Source of the DNA: Pseudomonas sp. dw_612
Lineage (GTDB): Bacteria; Pseudomonadota; Gammaproteobacteria; Pseudomonadales; Pseudomonadaceae
DNA: 56,763 bases
NCBI RefSeq assembly: GCF_018449725.1
Contig: NZ_JAAVVC010000030.1
Coordinates: 1 to 56,763, forward strand
Direction: 5' to 3'
The translations under genes were made by a program, and so were the position numbers. The notes below the pieces were generated by a model. That model made no database searches, was not told the DNA's origin, and was given only the letters and a program-made list of their open reading frames with translations. Below are positions 33,420 to 42,896 of this stretch, piece after piece (the first letter of the stretch is position 1; every line of letters begins with the position of its first letter).

Positions 33420-34249
33420 AGTTGAATTTTCCCCATCCGTTGATGGCGCCAGTGGTTGAACTGGCATTGAAGGCCGGCGAAGCGATCCTGCCGTTCTGGC
33501 GCACCGGCACCGCGGTGACCGCCAAATCCGATGATTCACCGGTCACTGCGGCGGACCTGGCCGCCCACCATGTGATTCTGGCCGGGCTGACGGCGCTGGA
33601 CCCGAGCATCCCGGTGCTGTCCGAAGAAGACGCCAACATTCCCCAGAGCGTGCGCGCCGGATGGCAGCGTTGGTGGCTGGTGGACCCGTTGGACGGGACC
33701 AAGGAATTTATCTCCGGCAGTGAAGAATTTACCGTCAACATCGCGTTGATCGAACAGGGCCGCGTGGTGTTTGGCGTGGTGTCGATGCCGACCAATGGCC
33801 GCTTCTACGTTGGTGGTGCCGGGTTGGGCGCATGGCGTGGCGATCAAGGCGCAACGCCGCTGCCGATTCAGGTGCGTGACGTACCGGCGGCGGGTGAGGC
33901 GTTTACGGTGGTTGCCAGCCGTCGGCATTCGAGTCCTGAGCAGGAGCGGTTGTTGGCGGGGTTGAGCGAAAGCCTGGGTGAGTTGCAGTTGGCCAATTTC
34001 GGCAGTTCGTTGAAGTTTTGCATGTTGGCGGAAGGGGCGGCGGATTGTTATCCACGCCTGGCGCCGACCTCCCAGTGGGACACGGCGGCAGCGCAAGGTG
34101 TGCTGGAAGGGGCGGGTGGTGAGGTGCTGGATTTGAGCGGCGCGCCGTTTTGTTATCCGGCGCGGGAATCGCTGCTGAATGAGTTCTTTTTGGCGTTGCC
34201 GGCGAAGGCAGCGTGGCGCGAGAAGTTGTTGGCGTTGGCTCGGGCCTGA
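33416..34249 (+). CDS. cysQ: 3'(2'),5'-bisphosphate nucleotidase
   Basis: This 277-residue inositol-monophosphatase-fold enzyme hydrolyses PAP, the by-product of sulfate assimilation, to AMP. Motifs: SEEDAN (about 70-75), WWLVDPLDGTKEFISG (metal-binding DPLDGT) and PTSQWDTAAAQGVLEGAGG near 220. It is coupled to nudE. It also links to the sulfur theme of tauABCD at the other end of the window, though the two are 30 kb apart. Confidence 0.92.
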   Translation: MKLNFPHPLMAPVVELALKAGEAILPFWRTGTAVTAKSDDSPVTAADLAAHHVILAGLTALDPSIPVLSEEDANIPQSVRAGWQRWWLVDPLDGTKEFISGSEEFTVNIALIEQGRVVFGVVSMPTNGRFYVGGAGLGAWRGDQGATPLPIQVRDVPAAGEAFTVVASRRHSSPEQERLLAGLSESLGELQLANFGSSLKFCMLAEGAADCYPRLAPTSQWDTAAAQGVLEGAGGEVLDLSGAPFCYPARESLLNEFFLALPAKAAWREKLLALARA

Positions 34250-34347
34250 AAGATCAAAAGATCGCAGCCTCGTTTCATTCGACAGCTCCTACAGAGATAT
34301 ACGCACCCTGTAGGAGCTGTCGAGTTAAACGAGGCTGCGATCTTTTA
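34250..34347. repeat. Long hairpin, variant of the GATCGCAGCC family
   Basis: AGATCAAAAGATCGCAGCCT and an inverse ending near 34347 form arms of about 40 bases with a few mismatches (CGTTTCATTCGACAG / CTGTCGAGTTAAACG). It overlaps the stop of cysQ and lies just before a convergent gene. Confidence 0.8.
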
Positions 34348-34349
34348 CC

Positions 34350-34805
34350 TTAACGGTGCAGGACGTACTGCCCCGTAAACGTCACCGCATCGTCCTCACT
34401 CCCCACATTCACAACCCGCGAATGCAGCGCCAGCCGCGCCCGGCCATAGCGTTGATACATCGCCAGAAACTTCTTCCAGACCGCCGCACTCGGTGCCTGG
34501 CAAATCGCGATGGCATCGCTGGTCACCGGCAGCGGATAGTTGATCTGCCCTTCGTGAATCACGATGTGCCCGTCTTCAATGCCCTCTTCGCGCAAGCGCA
34601 AATGCAGCCAGCCCCAACCGGCCAGAACGGCGCCGCAATACAGGCTGCCGCCGAACATGGTGCTTTTGTGATTGACGTTGGGGTCCAGCGGCAAATGCAG
34701 GCGCAATTGTTGGTCGTGCCAGTCGAGTACTTTGACGCCCATCTCCCGCGTCAGGGGAATGTCGTGATGAAGAACGGATTCCAGGTGACGACTGTCGCGG
34801 CTCAT
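34350..34805 (-). CDS. YiiD C-terminal-type thioesterase
   Basis: This 151-residue hotdog protein is of the YiiD_C family (putative thioesterase). The N-terminal LHHDIPLTREMGVKV, the central NVNHKSTMFGGSLYCGAVLA (active-site helix) and the strand GQINYPLPVTSDAIA are diagnostic. The substrate is unknown. It is convergent with cysQ, and dctD lies 39 bp upstream in the same direction, so it may be read from the dct transcript. Confidence 0.8.
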   Translation of the reverse strand: MSRDSRHLESVLHHDIPLTREMGVKVLDWHDQQLRLHLPLDPNVNHKSTMFGGSLYCGAVLAGWGWLHLRLREEGIEDGHIVIHEGQINYPLPVTSDAIAICQAPSAAVWKKFLAMYQRYGRARLALHSRVVNVGSEDDAVTFTGQYVLHR

Positions 34806-34844
34806 TCACGGCCTCTTGTTTGAAGATGATGGTTTGACGGTAGC

Positions 34845-36239
34845 TCAATCGAGCTCGTCAGTATGGCTGTGGGCGCCGCTGCCGGCGAAGTTCAGCCCAT
34901 GCTTGCGCAGTTTGTCGTGCAAGGTCTTGCGCGGAATGCCCAAGGCCTCGGCGAGGCTGCGCACCGAGCTGTGCGAGCGCGCCAGTTCGGCAGCAATCAG
35001 GGATTTTTCGAAGTTTTCCACCTGCTCGCTCAGACCACCGCTGATCACTTCCACCGTGGTGCTGACGCCGCCGTCCGGTGCGCTATTGTCCAGGGCCAGT
35101 TCCAGGCCCAAGGCAAAGCGTTCGGCGGCGTTTTGCAGTTCGCGCACGTTGCCCGGCCAGGAGTGACGCAGCAGCAAGGCCCGTTGCCCCGGTTGCAGTT
35201 CGTGGGGCGGCAAGCCGTGGCGGGCGCTGGCTTCGTCGGCGAAATGCTGGAACAGCATCAACGCATCTTCGCCACGTTCGCGCAGCGGTGGAATGCGCAG
35301 CGGCGCGACGTTCAGGCGGTAATACAAGTCGGCCCGGAAACGGCCCTGGTCGGCGGCCTGGCGCAAGTCTTCCTTGGTGGCAGCGATCACGCGGATGTCC
35401 AGCGGGATCAACTGATTGCCGCCGAGGCGCTCGACCACCCGTTCCTGCAACATGCGCAGCAATTTGACCTGCACATCCAGGCTCATGCTTTCGATTTCGT
35501 CGAGGAACAGCGTGCCGCCGTTGGCGAATTCGAACTTGCCGATGCGGCGTTTTTGCGCGCCGGTAAACGCGCCGGGCTCGTGACCGAACAGCTCGCTTTC
35601 CACCACCGACTCGGCCAAAGCCCCGGCGTTGATTGCCACGAACGGACCGTTGCGACGACTCGACAAGTCGTGCAGCGCCCGCGCCACCACTTCTTTGCCG
35701 GCACCGGTTTCGCCGAGGATCAGCACGTCGGCCTTGGTCGCCGCCAGGGCACCGATTTGCTCGCGCAGGCGCAACATCGGCGCTGATTGCCCGACCAGTC
35801 GGGTGCTCAATTCATTGCGATCGCTCAGGGCCAGACGCAGGCTGCGGTTGTCCAGCACCAAGCGGCGCAGCGCAAGGGCGCGGCGCACGCTGTCGAGCAG
35901 GGCGTCGCTGGCGAAGGGCTTTTCGAGGAAGTCATAAGCCCCGGCGCGCATTGCCTGCACTGCCAGCGGCACATCGCCGTGGCCGGTGATCAGCAGCACC
36001 GGCAGTTCCGGGTCCTGGGCGTGCAGTTCGGTCAGCAGTTCGAGACCGTCCATGCCCGGCATGCGGATGTCGCTGACCACCACGCCCGGCCAGTCGCGTT
36101 CCAGTTGCCCGACCACGCCTTTGGCTTCGGACAGCGGCAGGATTTTCAGGCCAGCCAGGTCCAGGGTCTGGCTCAGGGCCTGACGCAAATGGGGATCATC
36201 GTCGATCAACACGACCTGGATGCGGTTATCGATGGTCAT
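34845..36239 (-). CDS. dctD: C4-dicarboxylate response regulator DctD
   Basis: This 464-residue NtrC-family activator has a receiver domain (phospho-Asp57 in VVVSDIRMPGMDG), a central sigma-54 AAA+ domain (Walker A GETGAGKE; loop 1 GAFTGA; Walker B GGTLFLDEIES) and a C-terminal Fis-type HTH (SLAEALGIPRKTLHDKLRKH). It turns on dicarboxylate uptake genes with sigma-54, and no dctA/dctPQM is in the window. It overlaps dctB by four bases. Confidence 0.93.
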   Translation of the reverse strand: MTIDNRIQVVLIDDDPHLRQALSQTLDLAGLKILPLSEAKGVVGQLERDWPGVVVSDIRMPGMDGLELLTELHAQDPELPVLLITGHGDVPLAVQAMRAGAYDFLEKPFASDALLDSVRRALALRRLVLDNRSLRLALSDRNELSTRLVGQSAPMLRLREQIGALAATKADVLILGETGAGKEVVARALHDLSSRRNGPFVAINAGALAESVVESELFGHEPGAFTGAQKRRIGKFEFANGGTLFLDEIESMSLDVQVKLLRMLQERVVERLGGNQLIPLDIRVIAATKEDLRQAADQGRFRADLYYRLNVAPLRIPPLRERGEDALMLFQHFADEASARHGLPPHELQPGQRALLLRHSWPGNVRELQNAAERFALGLELALDNSAPDGGVSTTVEVISGGLSEQVENFEKSLIAAELARSHSSVRSLAEALGIPRKTLHDKLRKHGLNFAGSGAHSHTDELD

Positions 36240-38050
36240 GCACTTCGGTCCTCGGACGGTTGCAGGCTCACACCCGGCGCGCCGGCGCGTAGCTTCAGAG
36301 TAATCAGGGCGCCGCCCTCCTTGTGGTTGGCGAACGACAGTTCACCGCCGAAGGCGCGCATCAGCGTGTCGCAAATCGCTAGCCCCAACCCAAGGCCCTG
36401 AGTGCGGGTCTTGGTGGTGTAGAAGGGCTCGCCGGCGCGACCCAGCGCTTCCAGGCAAAACCCGGGGCCGTTGTCGCGAATGTACAGGTTGACGCCCTCG
36501 CTGGTGGATTGGGCACTCAACCAGAGTTTACGCGGCGGACCTTTTTCGGTCAGGGCGTCGAGCGCGTTGGCCAGCAGGTTGCCGAGCACCTGGCGCAAAC
36601 GGGTTTCCCCGGCTTCGACCCACAGGGTGGCGGCCGGGAGGTCACGGATCAGCTCGACTTCCATGCCCCGCCGACGTTTGGCCAACAGCGCCAGCGCATC
36701 GTCCAGCGCCGGTTGAAGCGCGACGCTTTCCGGGGCGTGGCGGTCGCGACGGGCGAAAGCGCGCAGATGCGCGATGATCGAGGCCATGCGCCCGGTCAGT
36801 TCGCTGATCAGCTTGAGGTTGCCCCGGGCATCGTCGGTGCGTTGGTGATCGAGCAGCACTTCGGCATTTTCCGCGTAGCTGCGGATCGCCGCCAGCGGCT
36901 GATTGAGTTCATGGCTGATGCTTGCGGACATTGTCCCCAGTGCCGAGAGCTTGCCGGCCTGCACCAGATCATCCTGGGCGCGCACCAATTCCTGCTGGGC
37001 CTGTTCGCGCTCCAGCACTTCCTGCTTCAGGCGTCGGTTGAGGCCTTCGAGGTCGCTGGTGCGTTCGGCCACACGGCCTTCGAGCTCGCGGCGGGCCTTG
37101 GCTTCAAACGCGATTCGGTCAAGGTAATGGCGGCGGCGCTGCATCATCAAGCCCAGCAACAACATCAACACCAGCAGCGTCGCGCCACCGATGGCCACGA
37201 CCGTGCGCACCGGGCGGTCAATCAAGGTGCGTGGCGCAAGGATGCTGACGTTCCAGCCGGTTTCCGCAATCGACTGAGTCTGGGTCAGCCACTCGTTGGG
37301 GTTGAGCCTCAGCGGCTTGGGATCGCGGGTCGGGTAGGGTTGGATCGCGCTGATTGCCTTGTTCTCTTCGTCATTCAAGGCGCGGGTCGAGCGAAAACGC
37401 CACTCGGGCCGTGACGTGAGAATGACCACGCCGTTGTGGTCGGTCAGCAGCAGTTGTTCCGGGGTTTTGCCCCAGAGGCTTTCGGTGTGATCGAGGTCGA
37501 CCTTGACCACCAGCACACCGATGACTTTTTCGCCTTCACGCACGGCGGCGGCGAAGAAGTAACCGCGTTTGGCCGATGTGGTGCCCAGCCCGAAAAAGCG
37601 ACCGAGACGTCCGGCCATGGCTTCGCTGAAGTACGGCCGGAAGGAAAAATTACGCCCGACGAAACTGTCGTGTTTATCCCAATTGGACGCCGCCAGGGTT
37701 TTGCCGCTGGTGTCCATCAGGTACATGACTTCGGCGCCGGTCTGGGCGCTGATGTTTTTCAGCAGGCGGTTGGCGTTGCCCTGGGTGACGCCGTCGTCAG
37801 GCGCACCGAGCACGGCGCGCAGGGCGGGCAGGTCGCCGAGGATCTGCGGCAGCACTTCGTAGCGGTGCAGGGTGCCCAGCAGGTTGGCGACATACAGGTC
37901 GAGGGTCTGACGATTCTGCCCGGCCAGTTCGCTGCGGTAATAGCGCTCGGCCAGATGCTGCAACGGCCACAGCAACGGCGCCAGGCACAAGGCAAGCAGA
38001 GCGAGACTGCGCCAGCGAGGTCTGCGGGGGAGGGTCGGAGTCATAAGCAT
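36236..38050 (-). CDS. dctB: C4-dicarboxylate sensor kinase DctB
   Basis: This 604-residue membrane kinase has TM1 at about 14-35 and TM2 at about 283-303, enclosing a large periplasmic double-PAS sensor (LDLYVANLLGTLHRYEVLPQ and onward). A coiled-coil linker of about 320-375 follows, then the H-box SALGTMSASISHELNQPLAA, N-box LGNLLANALDAL and G-boxes DNGPGF and TQGLGLGLAICDTL. Start ATG at 38050; an ATG at 38044 is equally possible. DctD is its partner. Confidence 0.92.
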   Translation of the reverse strand: MLMTPTLPRRPRWRSLALLALCLAPLLWPLQHLAERYYRSELAGQNRQTLDLYVANLLGTLHRYEVLPQILGDLPALRAVLGAPDDGVTQGNANRLLKNISAQTGAEVMYLMDTSGKTLAASNWDKHDSFVGRNFSFRPYFSEAMAGRLGRFFGLGTTSAKRGYFFAAAVREGEKVIGVLVVKVDLDHTESLWGKTPEQLLLTDHNGVVILTSRPEWRFRSTRALNDEENKAISAIQPYPTRDPKPLRLNPNEWLTQTQSIAETGWNVSILAPRTLIDRPVRTVVAIGGATLLVLMLLLGLMMQRRRHYLDRIAFEAKARRELEGRVAERTSDLEGLNRRLKQEVLEREQAQQELVRAQDDLVQAGKLSALGTMSASISHELNQPLAAIRSYAENAEVLLDHQRTDDARGNLKLISELTGRMASIIAHLRAFARRDRHAPESVALQPALDDALALLAKRRRGMEVELIRDLPAATLWVEAGETRLRQVLGNLLANALDALTEKGPPRKLWLSAQSTSEGVNLYIRDNGPGFCLEALGRAGEPFYTTKTRTQGLGLGLAICDTLMRAFGGELSFANHKEGGALITLKLRAGAPGVSLQPSEDRSA

Positions 38051-38150
38051 CGAGCGCCTGGGGGGACAGGCGCATTATGCCTAGGGTTGCGGGCGCAGTC
38101 TGCGCACCTTGGGTCAGACGCGCCGTTGTGGCGAAGATTCAGACAACACT

Positions 38151-38696
38151 TCAGGAAAAGACGTCAGCGTCCTTGAAGAACGCGGCGACCTGATCCTTGC
38201 CGGACAACTGCGGCGCTTCGTCCAGTTGCCAGTCGATGGCCAGGTCCGGGTCATCCCAGCGAATGGCGCGCTCGGCGGACGGCGTGTAGTAGTCGGTGGT
38301 TTTGTAGAGGAATTCGGCGAACTCGCTCAGCACCACGAAGCCGTGGGCGAAACCTTCCGGGATCCACAGTTGCCGATGGTTGTCGGCGGACAGGCGTACC
38401 GCCACCCATTTGCCGAAGTGTGGCGAGCTGCGGCGAATATCCACTGCCACGTCGAGTACTTCGCCAGCGGTGACGCGAACCAGTTTGCCCTGGGTGTTTT
38501 CCAGTTGGTAATGCAGGCCGCGCAGTACGCCTTTTTGCGAGCGGGAATGGTTGTCCTGAACGAACTGTGTGTTCAGGCCGGTTGCTTCTTCGAAAGCCTT
38601 GGCGTTGAAGCTTTCATAAAAGAAGCCGCGCTCGTCACCAAATACCTTGGGCTCGATGATCAAAACACCGGGCAGGTCGGTGGTGACTACATTCAT
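38151..38696 (-). CDS. rfbC: dTDP-4-dehydrorhamnose 3,5-epimerase
   Basis: This 181-residue RmlC makes dTDP-4-keto-L-rhamnose, a precursor of LPS rhamnose. Diagnostic segments: FGDERGFFYESFN, FVQDNHSRSQKGVLRGLHYQ (catalytic His in GLHYQ), LWIPEGFAHGFVVLS and DYYTPSAERAIRWDDPDLAI. The ATG at 38696 has GGAG upstream. It stands alone, whereas rmlBDAC genes usually form an operon. The gene is divergent from the phospho-lyase fusion. Confidence 0.95.
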   Translation of the reverse strand: MNVVTTDLPGVLIIEPKVFGDERGFFYESFNAKAFEEATGLNTQFVQDNHSRSQKGVLRGLHYQLENTQGKLVRVTAGEVLDVAVDIRRSSPHFGKWVAVRLSADNHRQLWIPEGFAHGFVVLSEFAEFLYKTTDYYTPSAERAIRWDDPDLAIDWQLDEAPQLSGKDQVAAFFKDADVFS

Positions 38697-38861
38697 GGGG
38701 TTCTCCAGCAATAGGCGTCGATGGGCGACATTCTTGCGCAAAGTGCCGGCTGGTGCGAGTGCTGCGATTGTCTTTTGATTGGCGCCGATCAGGTTGGGGG
38801 GTTGCGAAACGCTCCGGGCAGTGGCGATATAAGCGCCTAATAAAATCTCAGGGGTCGTTGT

Positions 38862-41774
38862 ATGCCGCTCGCCACGTTGATTCACCGCGCCAGTTTGCCC
38901 AGCCCGCAAGTGTCTGCGGAGCAAGCACTAGAGCTGTTGCAGGCACATTACGGGTTGAGCGGGTCGTTGCAGTCCCTGGGTAGCCAGCAGGACCTCAATT
39001 TCCGCGTCGACAGTGATCGCGGGCGTTTCGTCCTGAAAATCTGCCGGGGCGATTACTCGGCGCTGGAGTTGCAGGCCCAGCACGCCGGGCTCAAGCATTT
39101 GGCCGAACATTCCGACGTGCCGGTGCCGCGAGTGATCGCTGCCAACAACGGTGAAGACCTGCTGTCCCTGGAAGTCGGCGGTCAGGCCGTGCATGTGCGC
39201 CTGCTGGATTACATCGAAGGCCAGTCGCTGACTCACCTTGATCATTTGCCGGGTGCGGTGGTCGCCGGTTTCGGCCGGCTCTGCGGTGAAATGGACCTGG
39301 CCCTGGCCGGTTTCGACCATGCCGGGCTTGAACGCACGCTGCAATGGGACGCCCGCCACGCCAACGCATTGATCACCCATCTGCTGCCCGTCATCCAGGA
39401 TGAGCAACAACGCGCATTGATTGCCGACGCCGCCGGACACGCCGAACGCCACTTGTTGCCGTTGGTGGCGAAGCTGCCGGTGCAGGCGATTCACATGGAC
39501 ATCACCGACGACAACGTGGTCTGGCGCCGGGATTCGCAGCGCCAGTGGCAGTTGCAAGGCGTGATCGATTTCGGTGATCTGATTCGGACCTGGCGCATTA
39601 CCGATCTGTCGGTGACCTGCGCGGCGTTGCTGCACCACGCCGATGGCGACCCGTTCTATATCCTGCCGGCGGTTCAGGCTTACCACGCGATCAATCCGTT
39701 GCAGCCTGAAGAACTGCAGGCGCTGTGGCCGTTGATCGTAGCCCGCGCGGCGGTGTTGGTGCTCAGTGGCGAGCAGCAGGTCAGCATTGATCCTGGCAAT
39801 GAGTACAGTCGCGACAACCTGACCCACGAGTGGGAAATCTTCCGCGTGGCCACCTCGGTGCCGTTGGAATTGATGGAAGCGGCGATTCTGACCGCCGTTG
39901 GCCACGCCCTGCCCAGTATCGGCAGTGAAGGTTTCGCGCCGTTGCTGCCGAGCCTGGTCGGTCGGGAATTTGCCTTGATCGATCTGGGCGTGCTCAGCCC
40001 GCATTTCGAGGCGGGGAACTGGGAGCAGGAAGGAATCGATCAGCGTCTTCTGACAGAAGCCGCCGCGGCCCATGGTCTGGCGGCCAGTCGATATGGCCAA
40101 TACCGGTTGTCCCGCACTCGGCCGGACAGCGCCTCTGAACCGGACACCTGCCCTTTGCACGTGGAGTTGCGCGTGCCTGTTGGTACGGCGGTCGAATCCC
40201 CGTTTGCCGGAGTCGTCCACCAACCGTTGGCGGGCGTGTTGCAACTGGACGGTCCGCAACTGAGCGTGCGCCTGTGGGGCGTGGCCCCGTCGCTGCACAC
40301 CGGTGCGGCGCTGGTCAAAGGCCAGGTGCTGGGCTCGGTCAGCGGACCGCTGATCGTGCAGTTGTGCCGGGGGGCTTCTTTCAATGCGCCGCTGTTTTGC
40401 ACGCCGTCGCGGGCATTGGCCTGGCAAGCGTTGTGTCCGTCACCGGCGGCACTGCTGGGGCTGGCCTGTGACGCTGAAGAAGAACTCGATTCGCAGACCT
40501 TGCTCGCGCGGCGCGACTCCAGTTTCGCCCGCACCCAAAAACACTATTACGTTGATCCGCCGCGCATCGAACGCGGCTGGCGCAATCACCTGATCGACAT
40601 GCAGGGCCGTTCCTACCTCGACATGCTCAACAACGTCGCGGTGCTCGGCCACGGTCACCCGCGCATGGCCGCCGTCGCCAGCCGCCAGTGGTCGCTGCTC
40701 AATACCAACTCACGGTTTAACTACGCGGCGGTGGCCGAGTTCTCCGAGCGTTTGTTGAAGCTGGCGCCGAATTCCATGGACCGCGTCTTCCTGGTCAACA
40801 GTGGCAGTGAGGCCAATGATCTGGCGATTCGCCTGGCGTGGGCCTACAGCGGCGGGCGCGACATGCTCAGCGTACTCGAGGCGTATCACGGCTGGACGGT
40901 GGGCGCGGACGCGGTGTCGACGTCGATTGCCGACAATCCCAAGGCCTTGAGCAGCCGCCCGGACTGGGTGCACCCGGTGACCGCGCCGAACACCTATCGC
41001 GGCGAATTCCGTGGTCCGGACAGCGCGCCGGACTACGTGCGCAGCGTTGAACACAACCTGGCGAAAATCGCCGGGCAGAATCGACAGTTGGCTGGGTTCA
41101 TCTGTGAACCGGTGTATGGCAATGCGGGTGGGATCTCGTTGCCGCCGGGGTATTTGCAGCAGGTGTATGGGTTGGTCCGCGCTCGTGGCGGCGTGTGCAT
41201 CGCCGACGAAGTGCAGGTCGGATACGGACGCATGGGCCACTTCTTCTGGGGCTTTGAAGAGCAGGGCGTGGTGCCGGACATCATCACCATGGCCAAGGGC
41301 ATGGGCAACGGCCAGCCATTGGGCGCGGTGATCACCCGCCGGGAAATTGCCGAAGCGCTGGAGGCCGAGGGGTATTTCTTCTCGTCGGCGGGCGGCAGTC
41401 CGGTGAGTTGCCAGATCGGCATGGCGGTGCTGGATGTGATGGAAGAAGAAAAGCTCTGGGAAAACGCGCAGATCGTCGGCGGCTATTTCAAGGAACGGCT
41501 TGAAGCGCTGATCGATATTCACCCTCTGGTGGGCGCGGTGCATGGTTCCGGTTTCTACCTGGGCGTCGAGCTGATCCGCAACCGCGAAACCCTGGAGCCG
41601 GCGACCGAAGAAACCACGGCGCTGTGTGATCGCCTGCGCGAACTGGGGATTTTCATGCAGCCGACGGGGGACTTCCTGAACGTCCTCAAGATCAAACCGC
41701 CGATGGTGACTTCGCGCCAGAGTGTGGATTTCTTTGTGGATATGCTCTCGAAAGTGCTCGCAGAAGACCTGTAA
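38862..41774 (+). CDS. Kinase / M23-like / class-III PLP phospho-lyase fusion
   Basis: This 970-residue three-part protein begins with an aminoglycoside-phosphotransferase-like kinase (about 1-340: NFRVDSDRGRFVLKICRGDY; catalytic HMDITDDNVVW near 211; VIDFGDL). A short M23/lysostaphin-like domain follows (about 425-510: VPVGTAVESPFAGVVHQPLA). The C-terminus is a class-III aminotransferase-fold domain (about 545-970: NSGSEANDLAIRLAW; PLP lysine near 811 in MAKGMGNGQPLGA). In animals the same kinase and PLP families act in sequence: hydroxylysine kinase, then ammoniophospholyases on phosphohydroxylysine or phosphoethanolamine. The likely job is to phosphorylate an amino alcohol and then eliminate ammonia and phosphate. 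The substrate is not proven, and the older label 'aminotransferase' may mislead. Confidence 0.82.
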   Translation: MPLATLIHRASLPSPQVSAEQALELLQAHYGLSGSLQSLGSQQDLNFRVDSDRGRFVLKICRGDYSALELQAQHAGLKHLAEHSDVPVPRVIAANNGEDLLSLEVGGQAVHVRLLDYIEGQSLTHLDHLPGAVVAGFGRLCGEMDLALAGFDHAGLERTLQWDARHANALITHLLPVIQDEQQRALIADAAGHAERHLLPLVAKLPVQAIHMDITDDNVVWRRDSQRQWQLQGVIDFGDLIRTWRITDLSVTCAALLHHADGDPFYILPAVQAYHAINPLQPEELQALWPLIVARAAVLVLSGEQQVSIDPGNEYSRDNLTHEWEIFRVATSVPLELMEAAILTAVGHALPSIGSEGFAPLLPSLVGREFALIDLGVLSPHFEAGNWEQEGIDQRLLTEAAAAHGLAASRYGQYRLSRTRPDSASEPDTCPLHVELRVPVGTAVESPFAGVVHQPLAGVLQLDGPQLSVRLWGVAPSLHTGAALVKGQVLGSVSGPLIVQLCRGASFNAPLFCTPSRALAWQALCPSPAALLGLACDAEEELDSQTLLARRDSSFARTQKHYYVDPPRIERGWRNHLIDMQGRSYLDMLNNVAVLGHGHPRMAAVASRQWSLLNTNSRFNYAAVAEFSERLLKLAPNSMDRVFLVNSGSEANDLAIRLAWAYSGGRDMLSVLEAYHGWTVGADAVSTSIADNPKALSSRPDWVHPVTAPNTYRGEFRGPDSAPDYVRSVEHNLAKIAGQNRQLAGFICEPVYGNAGGISLPPGYLQQVYGLVRARGGVCIADEVQVGYGRMGHFFWGFEEQGVVPDIITMAKGMGNGQPLGAVITRREIAEALEAEGYFFSSAGGSPVSCQIGMAVLDVMEEEKLWENAQIVGGYFKERLEALIDIHPLVGAVHGSGFYLGVELIRNRETLEPATEETTALCDRLRELGIFMQPTGDFLNVLKIKPPMVTSRQSVDFFVDMLSKVLAEDL

Positions 41775-41783
41775 ACACCCATC

Positions 41784-41879
41784 CCCTGTGGGAGCGGGCT
41801 TGCTCGCGAAAGCGGTCGTTCATTCAACTTGGATGTCGACTGATCCGACGCTTTCGCGAGCAAGCCCGCTCCCACAGGG
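41784..41879. repeat. REP pair
   Basis: CCTGTGGGAGCGGGCTTGCT (41785) and the inverse ending at 41878, with a spacer carrying GTCGAC. It separates the phospho-lyase fusion from aguB and may insulate the two transcripts. Confidence 0.9.
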
Positions 41880-41940
41880 ACTGTGTATAGTTCGATTGTT
41901 ATCGGCTTTTTCTCGGTAAATTTAGACGGAAGGCATTTTT

Positions 41941-41974
41941 TAAACTTCTAAAGCCGATATTTATCGGCTATAAA
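41941..41974 (+). promoter_or_regulatory. aguB promoter with palindromic operator
   Basis: AGCCGATA-TT-TATCGGCT (41952-41969) is a perfect 8-bp-arm palindrome that abuts a -10-like TATAAA (41969-41974), 40 bp before aguB. A half copy, ATCGGCT, lies at 41901-41907. An operator covering the -35/-10 spacer fits a repressor. In P. aeruginosa the agu operon is repressed by the TetR-type AguR, but no aguR gene is in this window. Confidence 0.6.
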
Positions 41975-42013
41975 GTCGCCATGCCTACCAATAAAAAGAC
42001 CTGGAGATGATTC

Positions 42014-42892
<879 letters not shown>

Positions 42893-42896
42893 CCGC

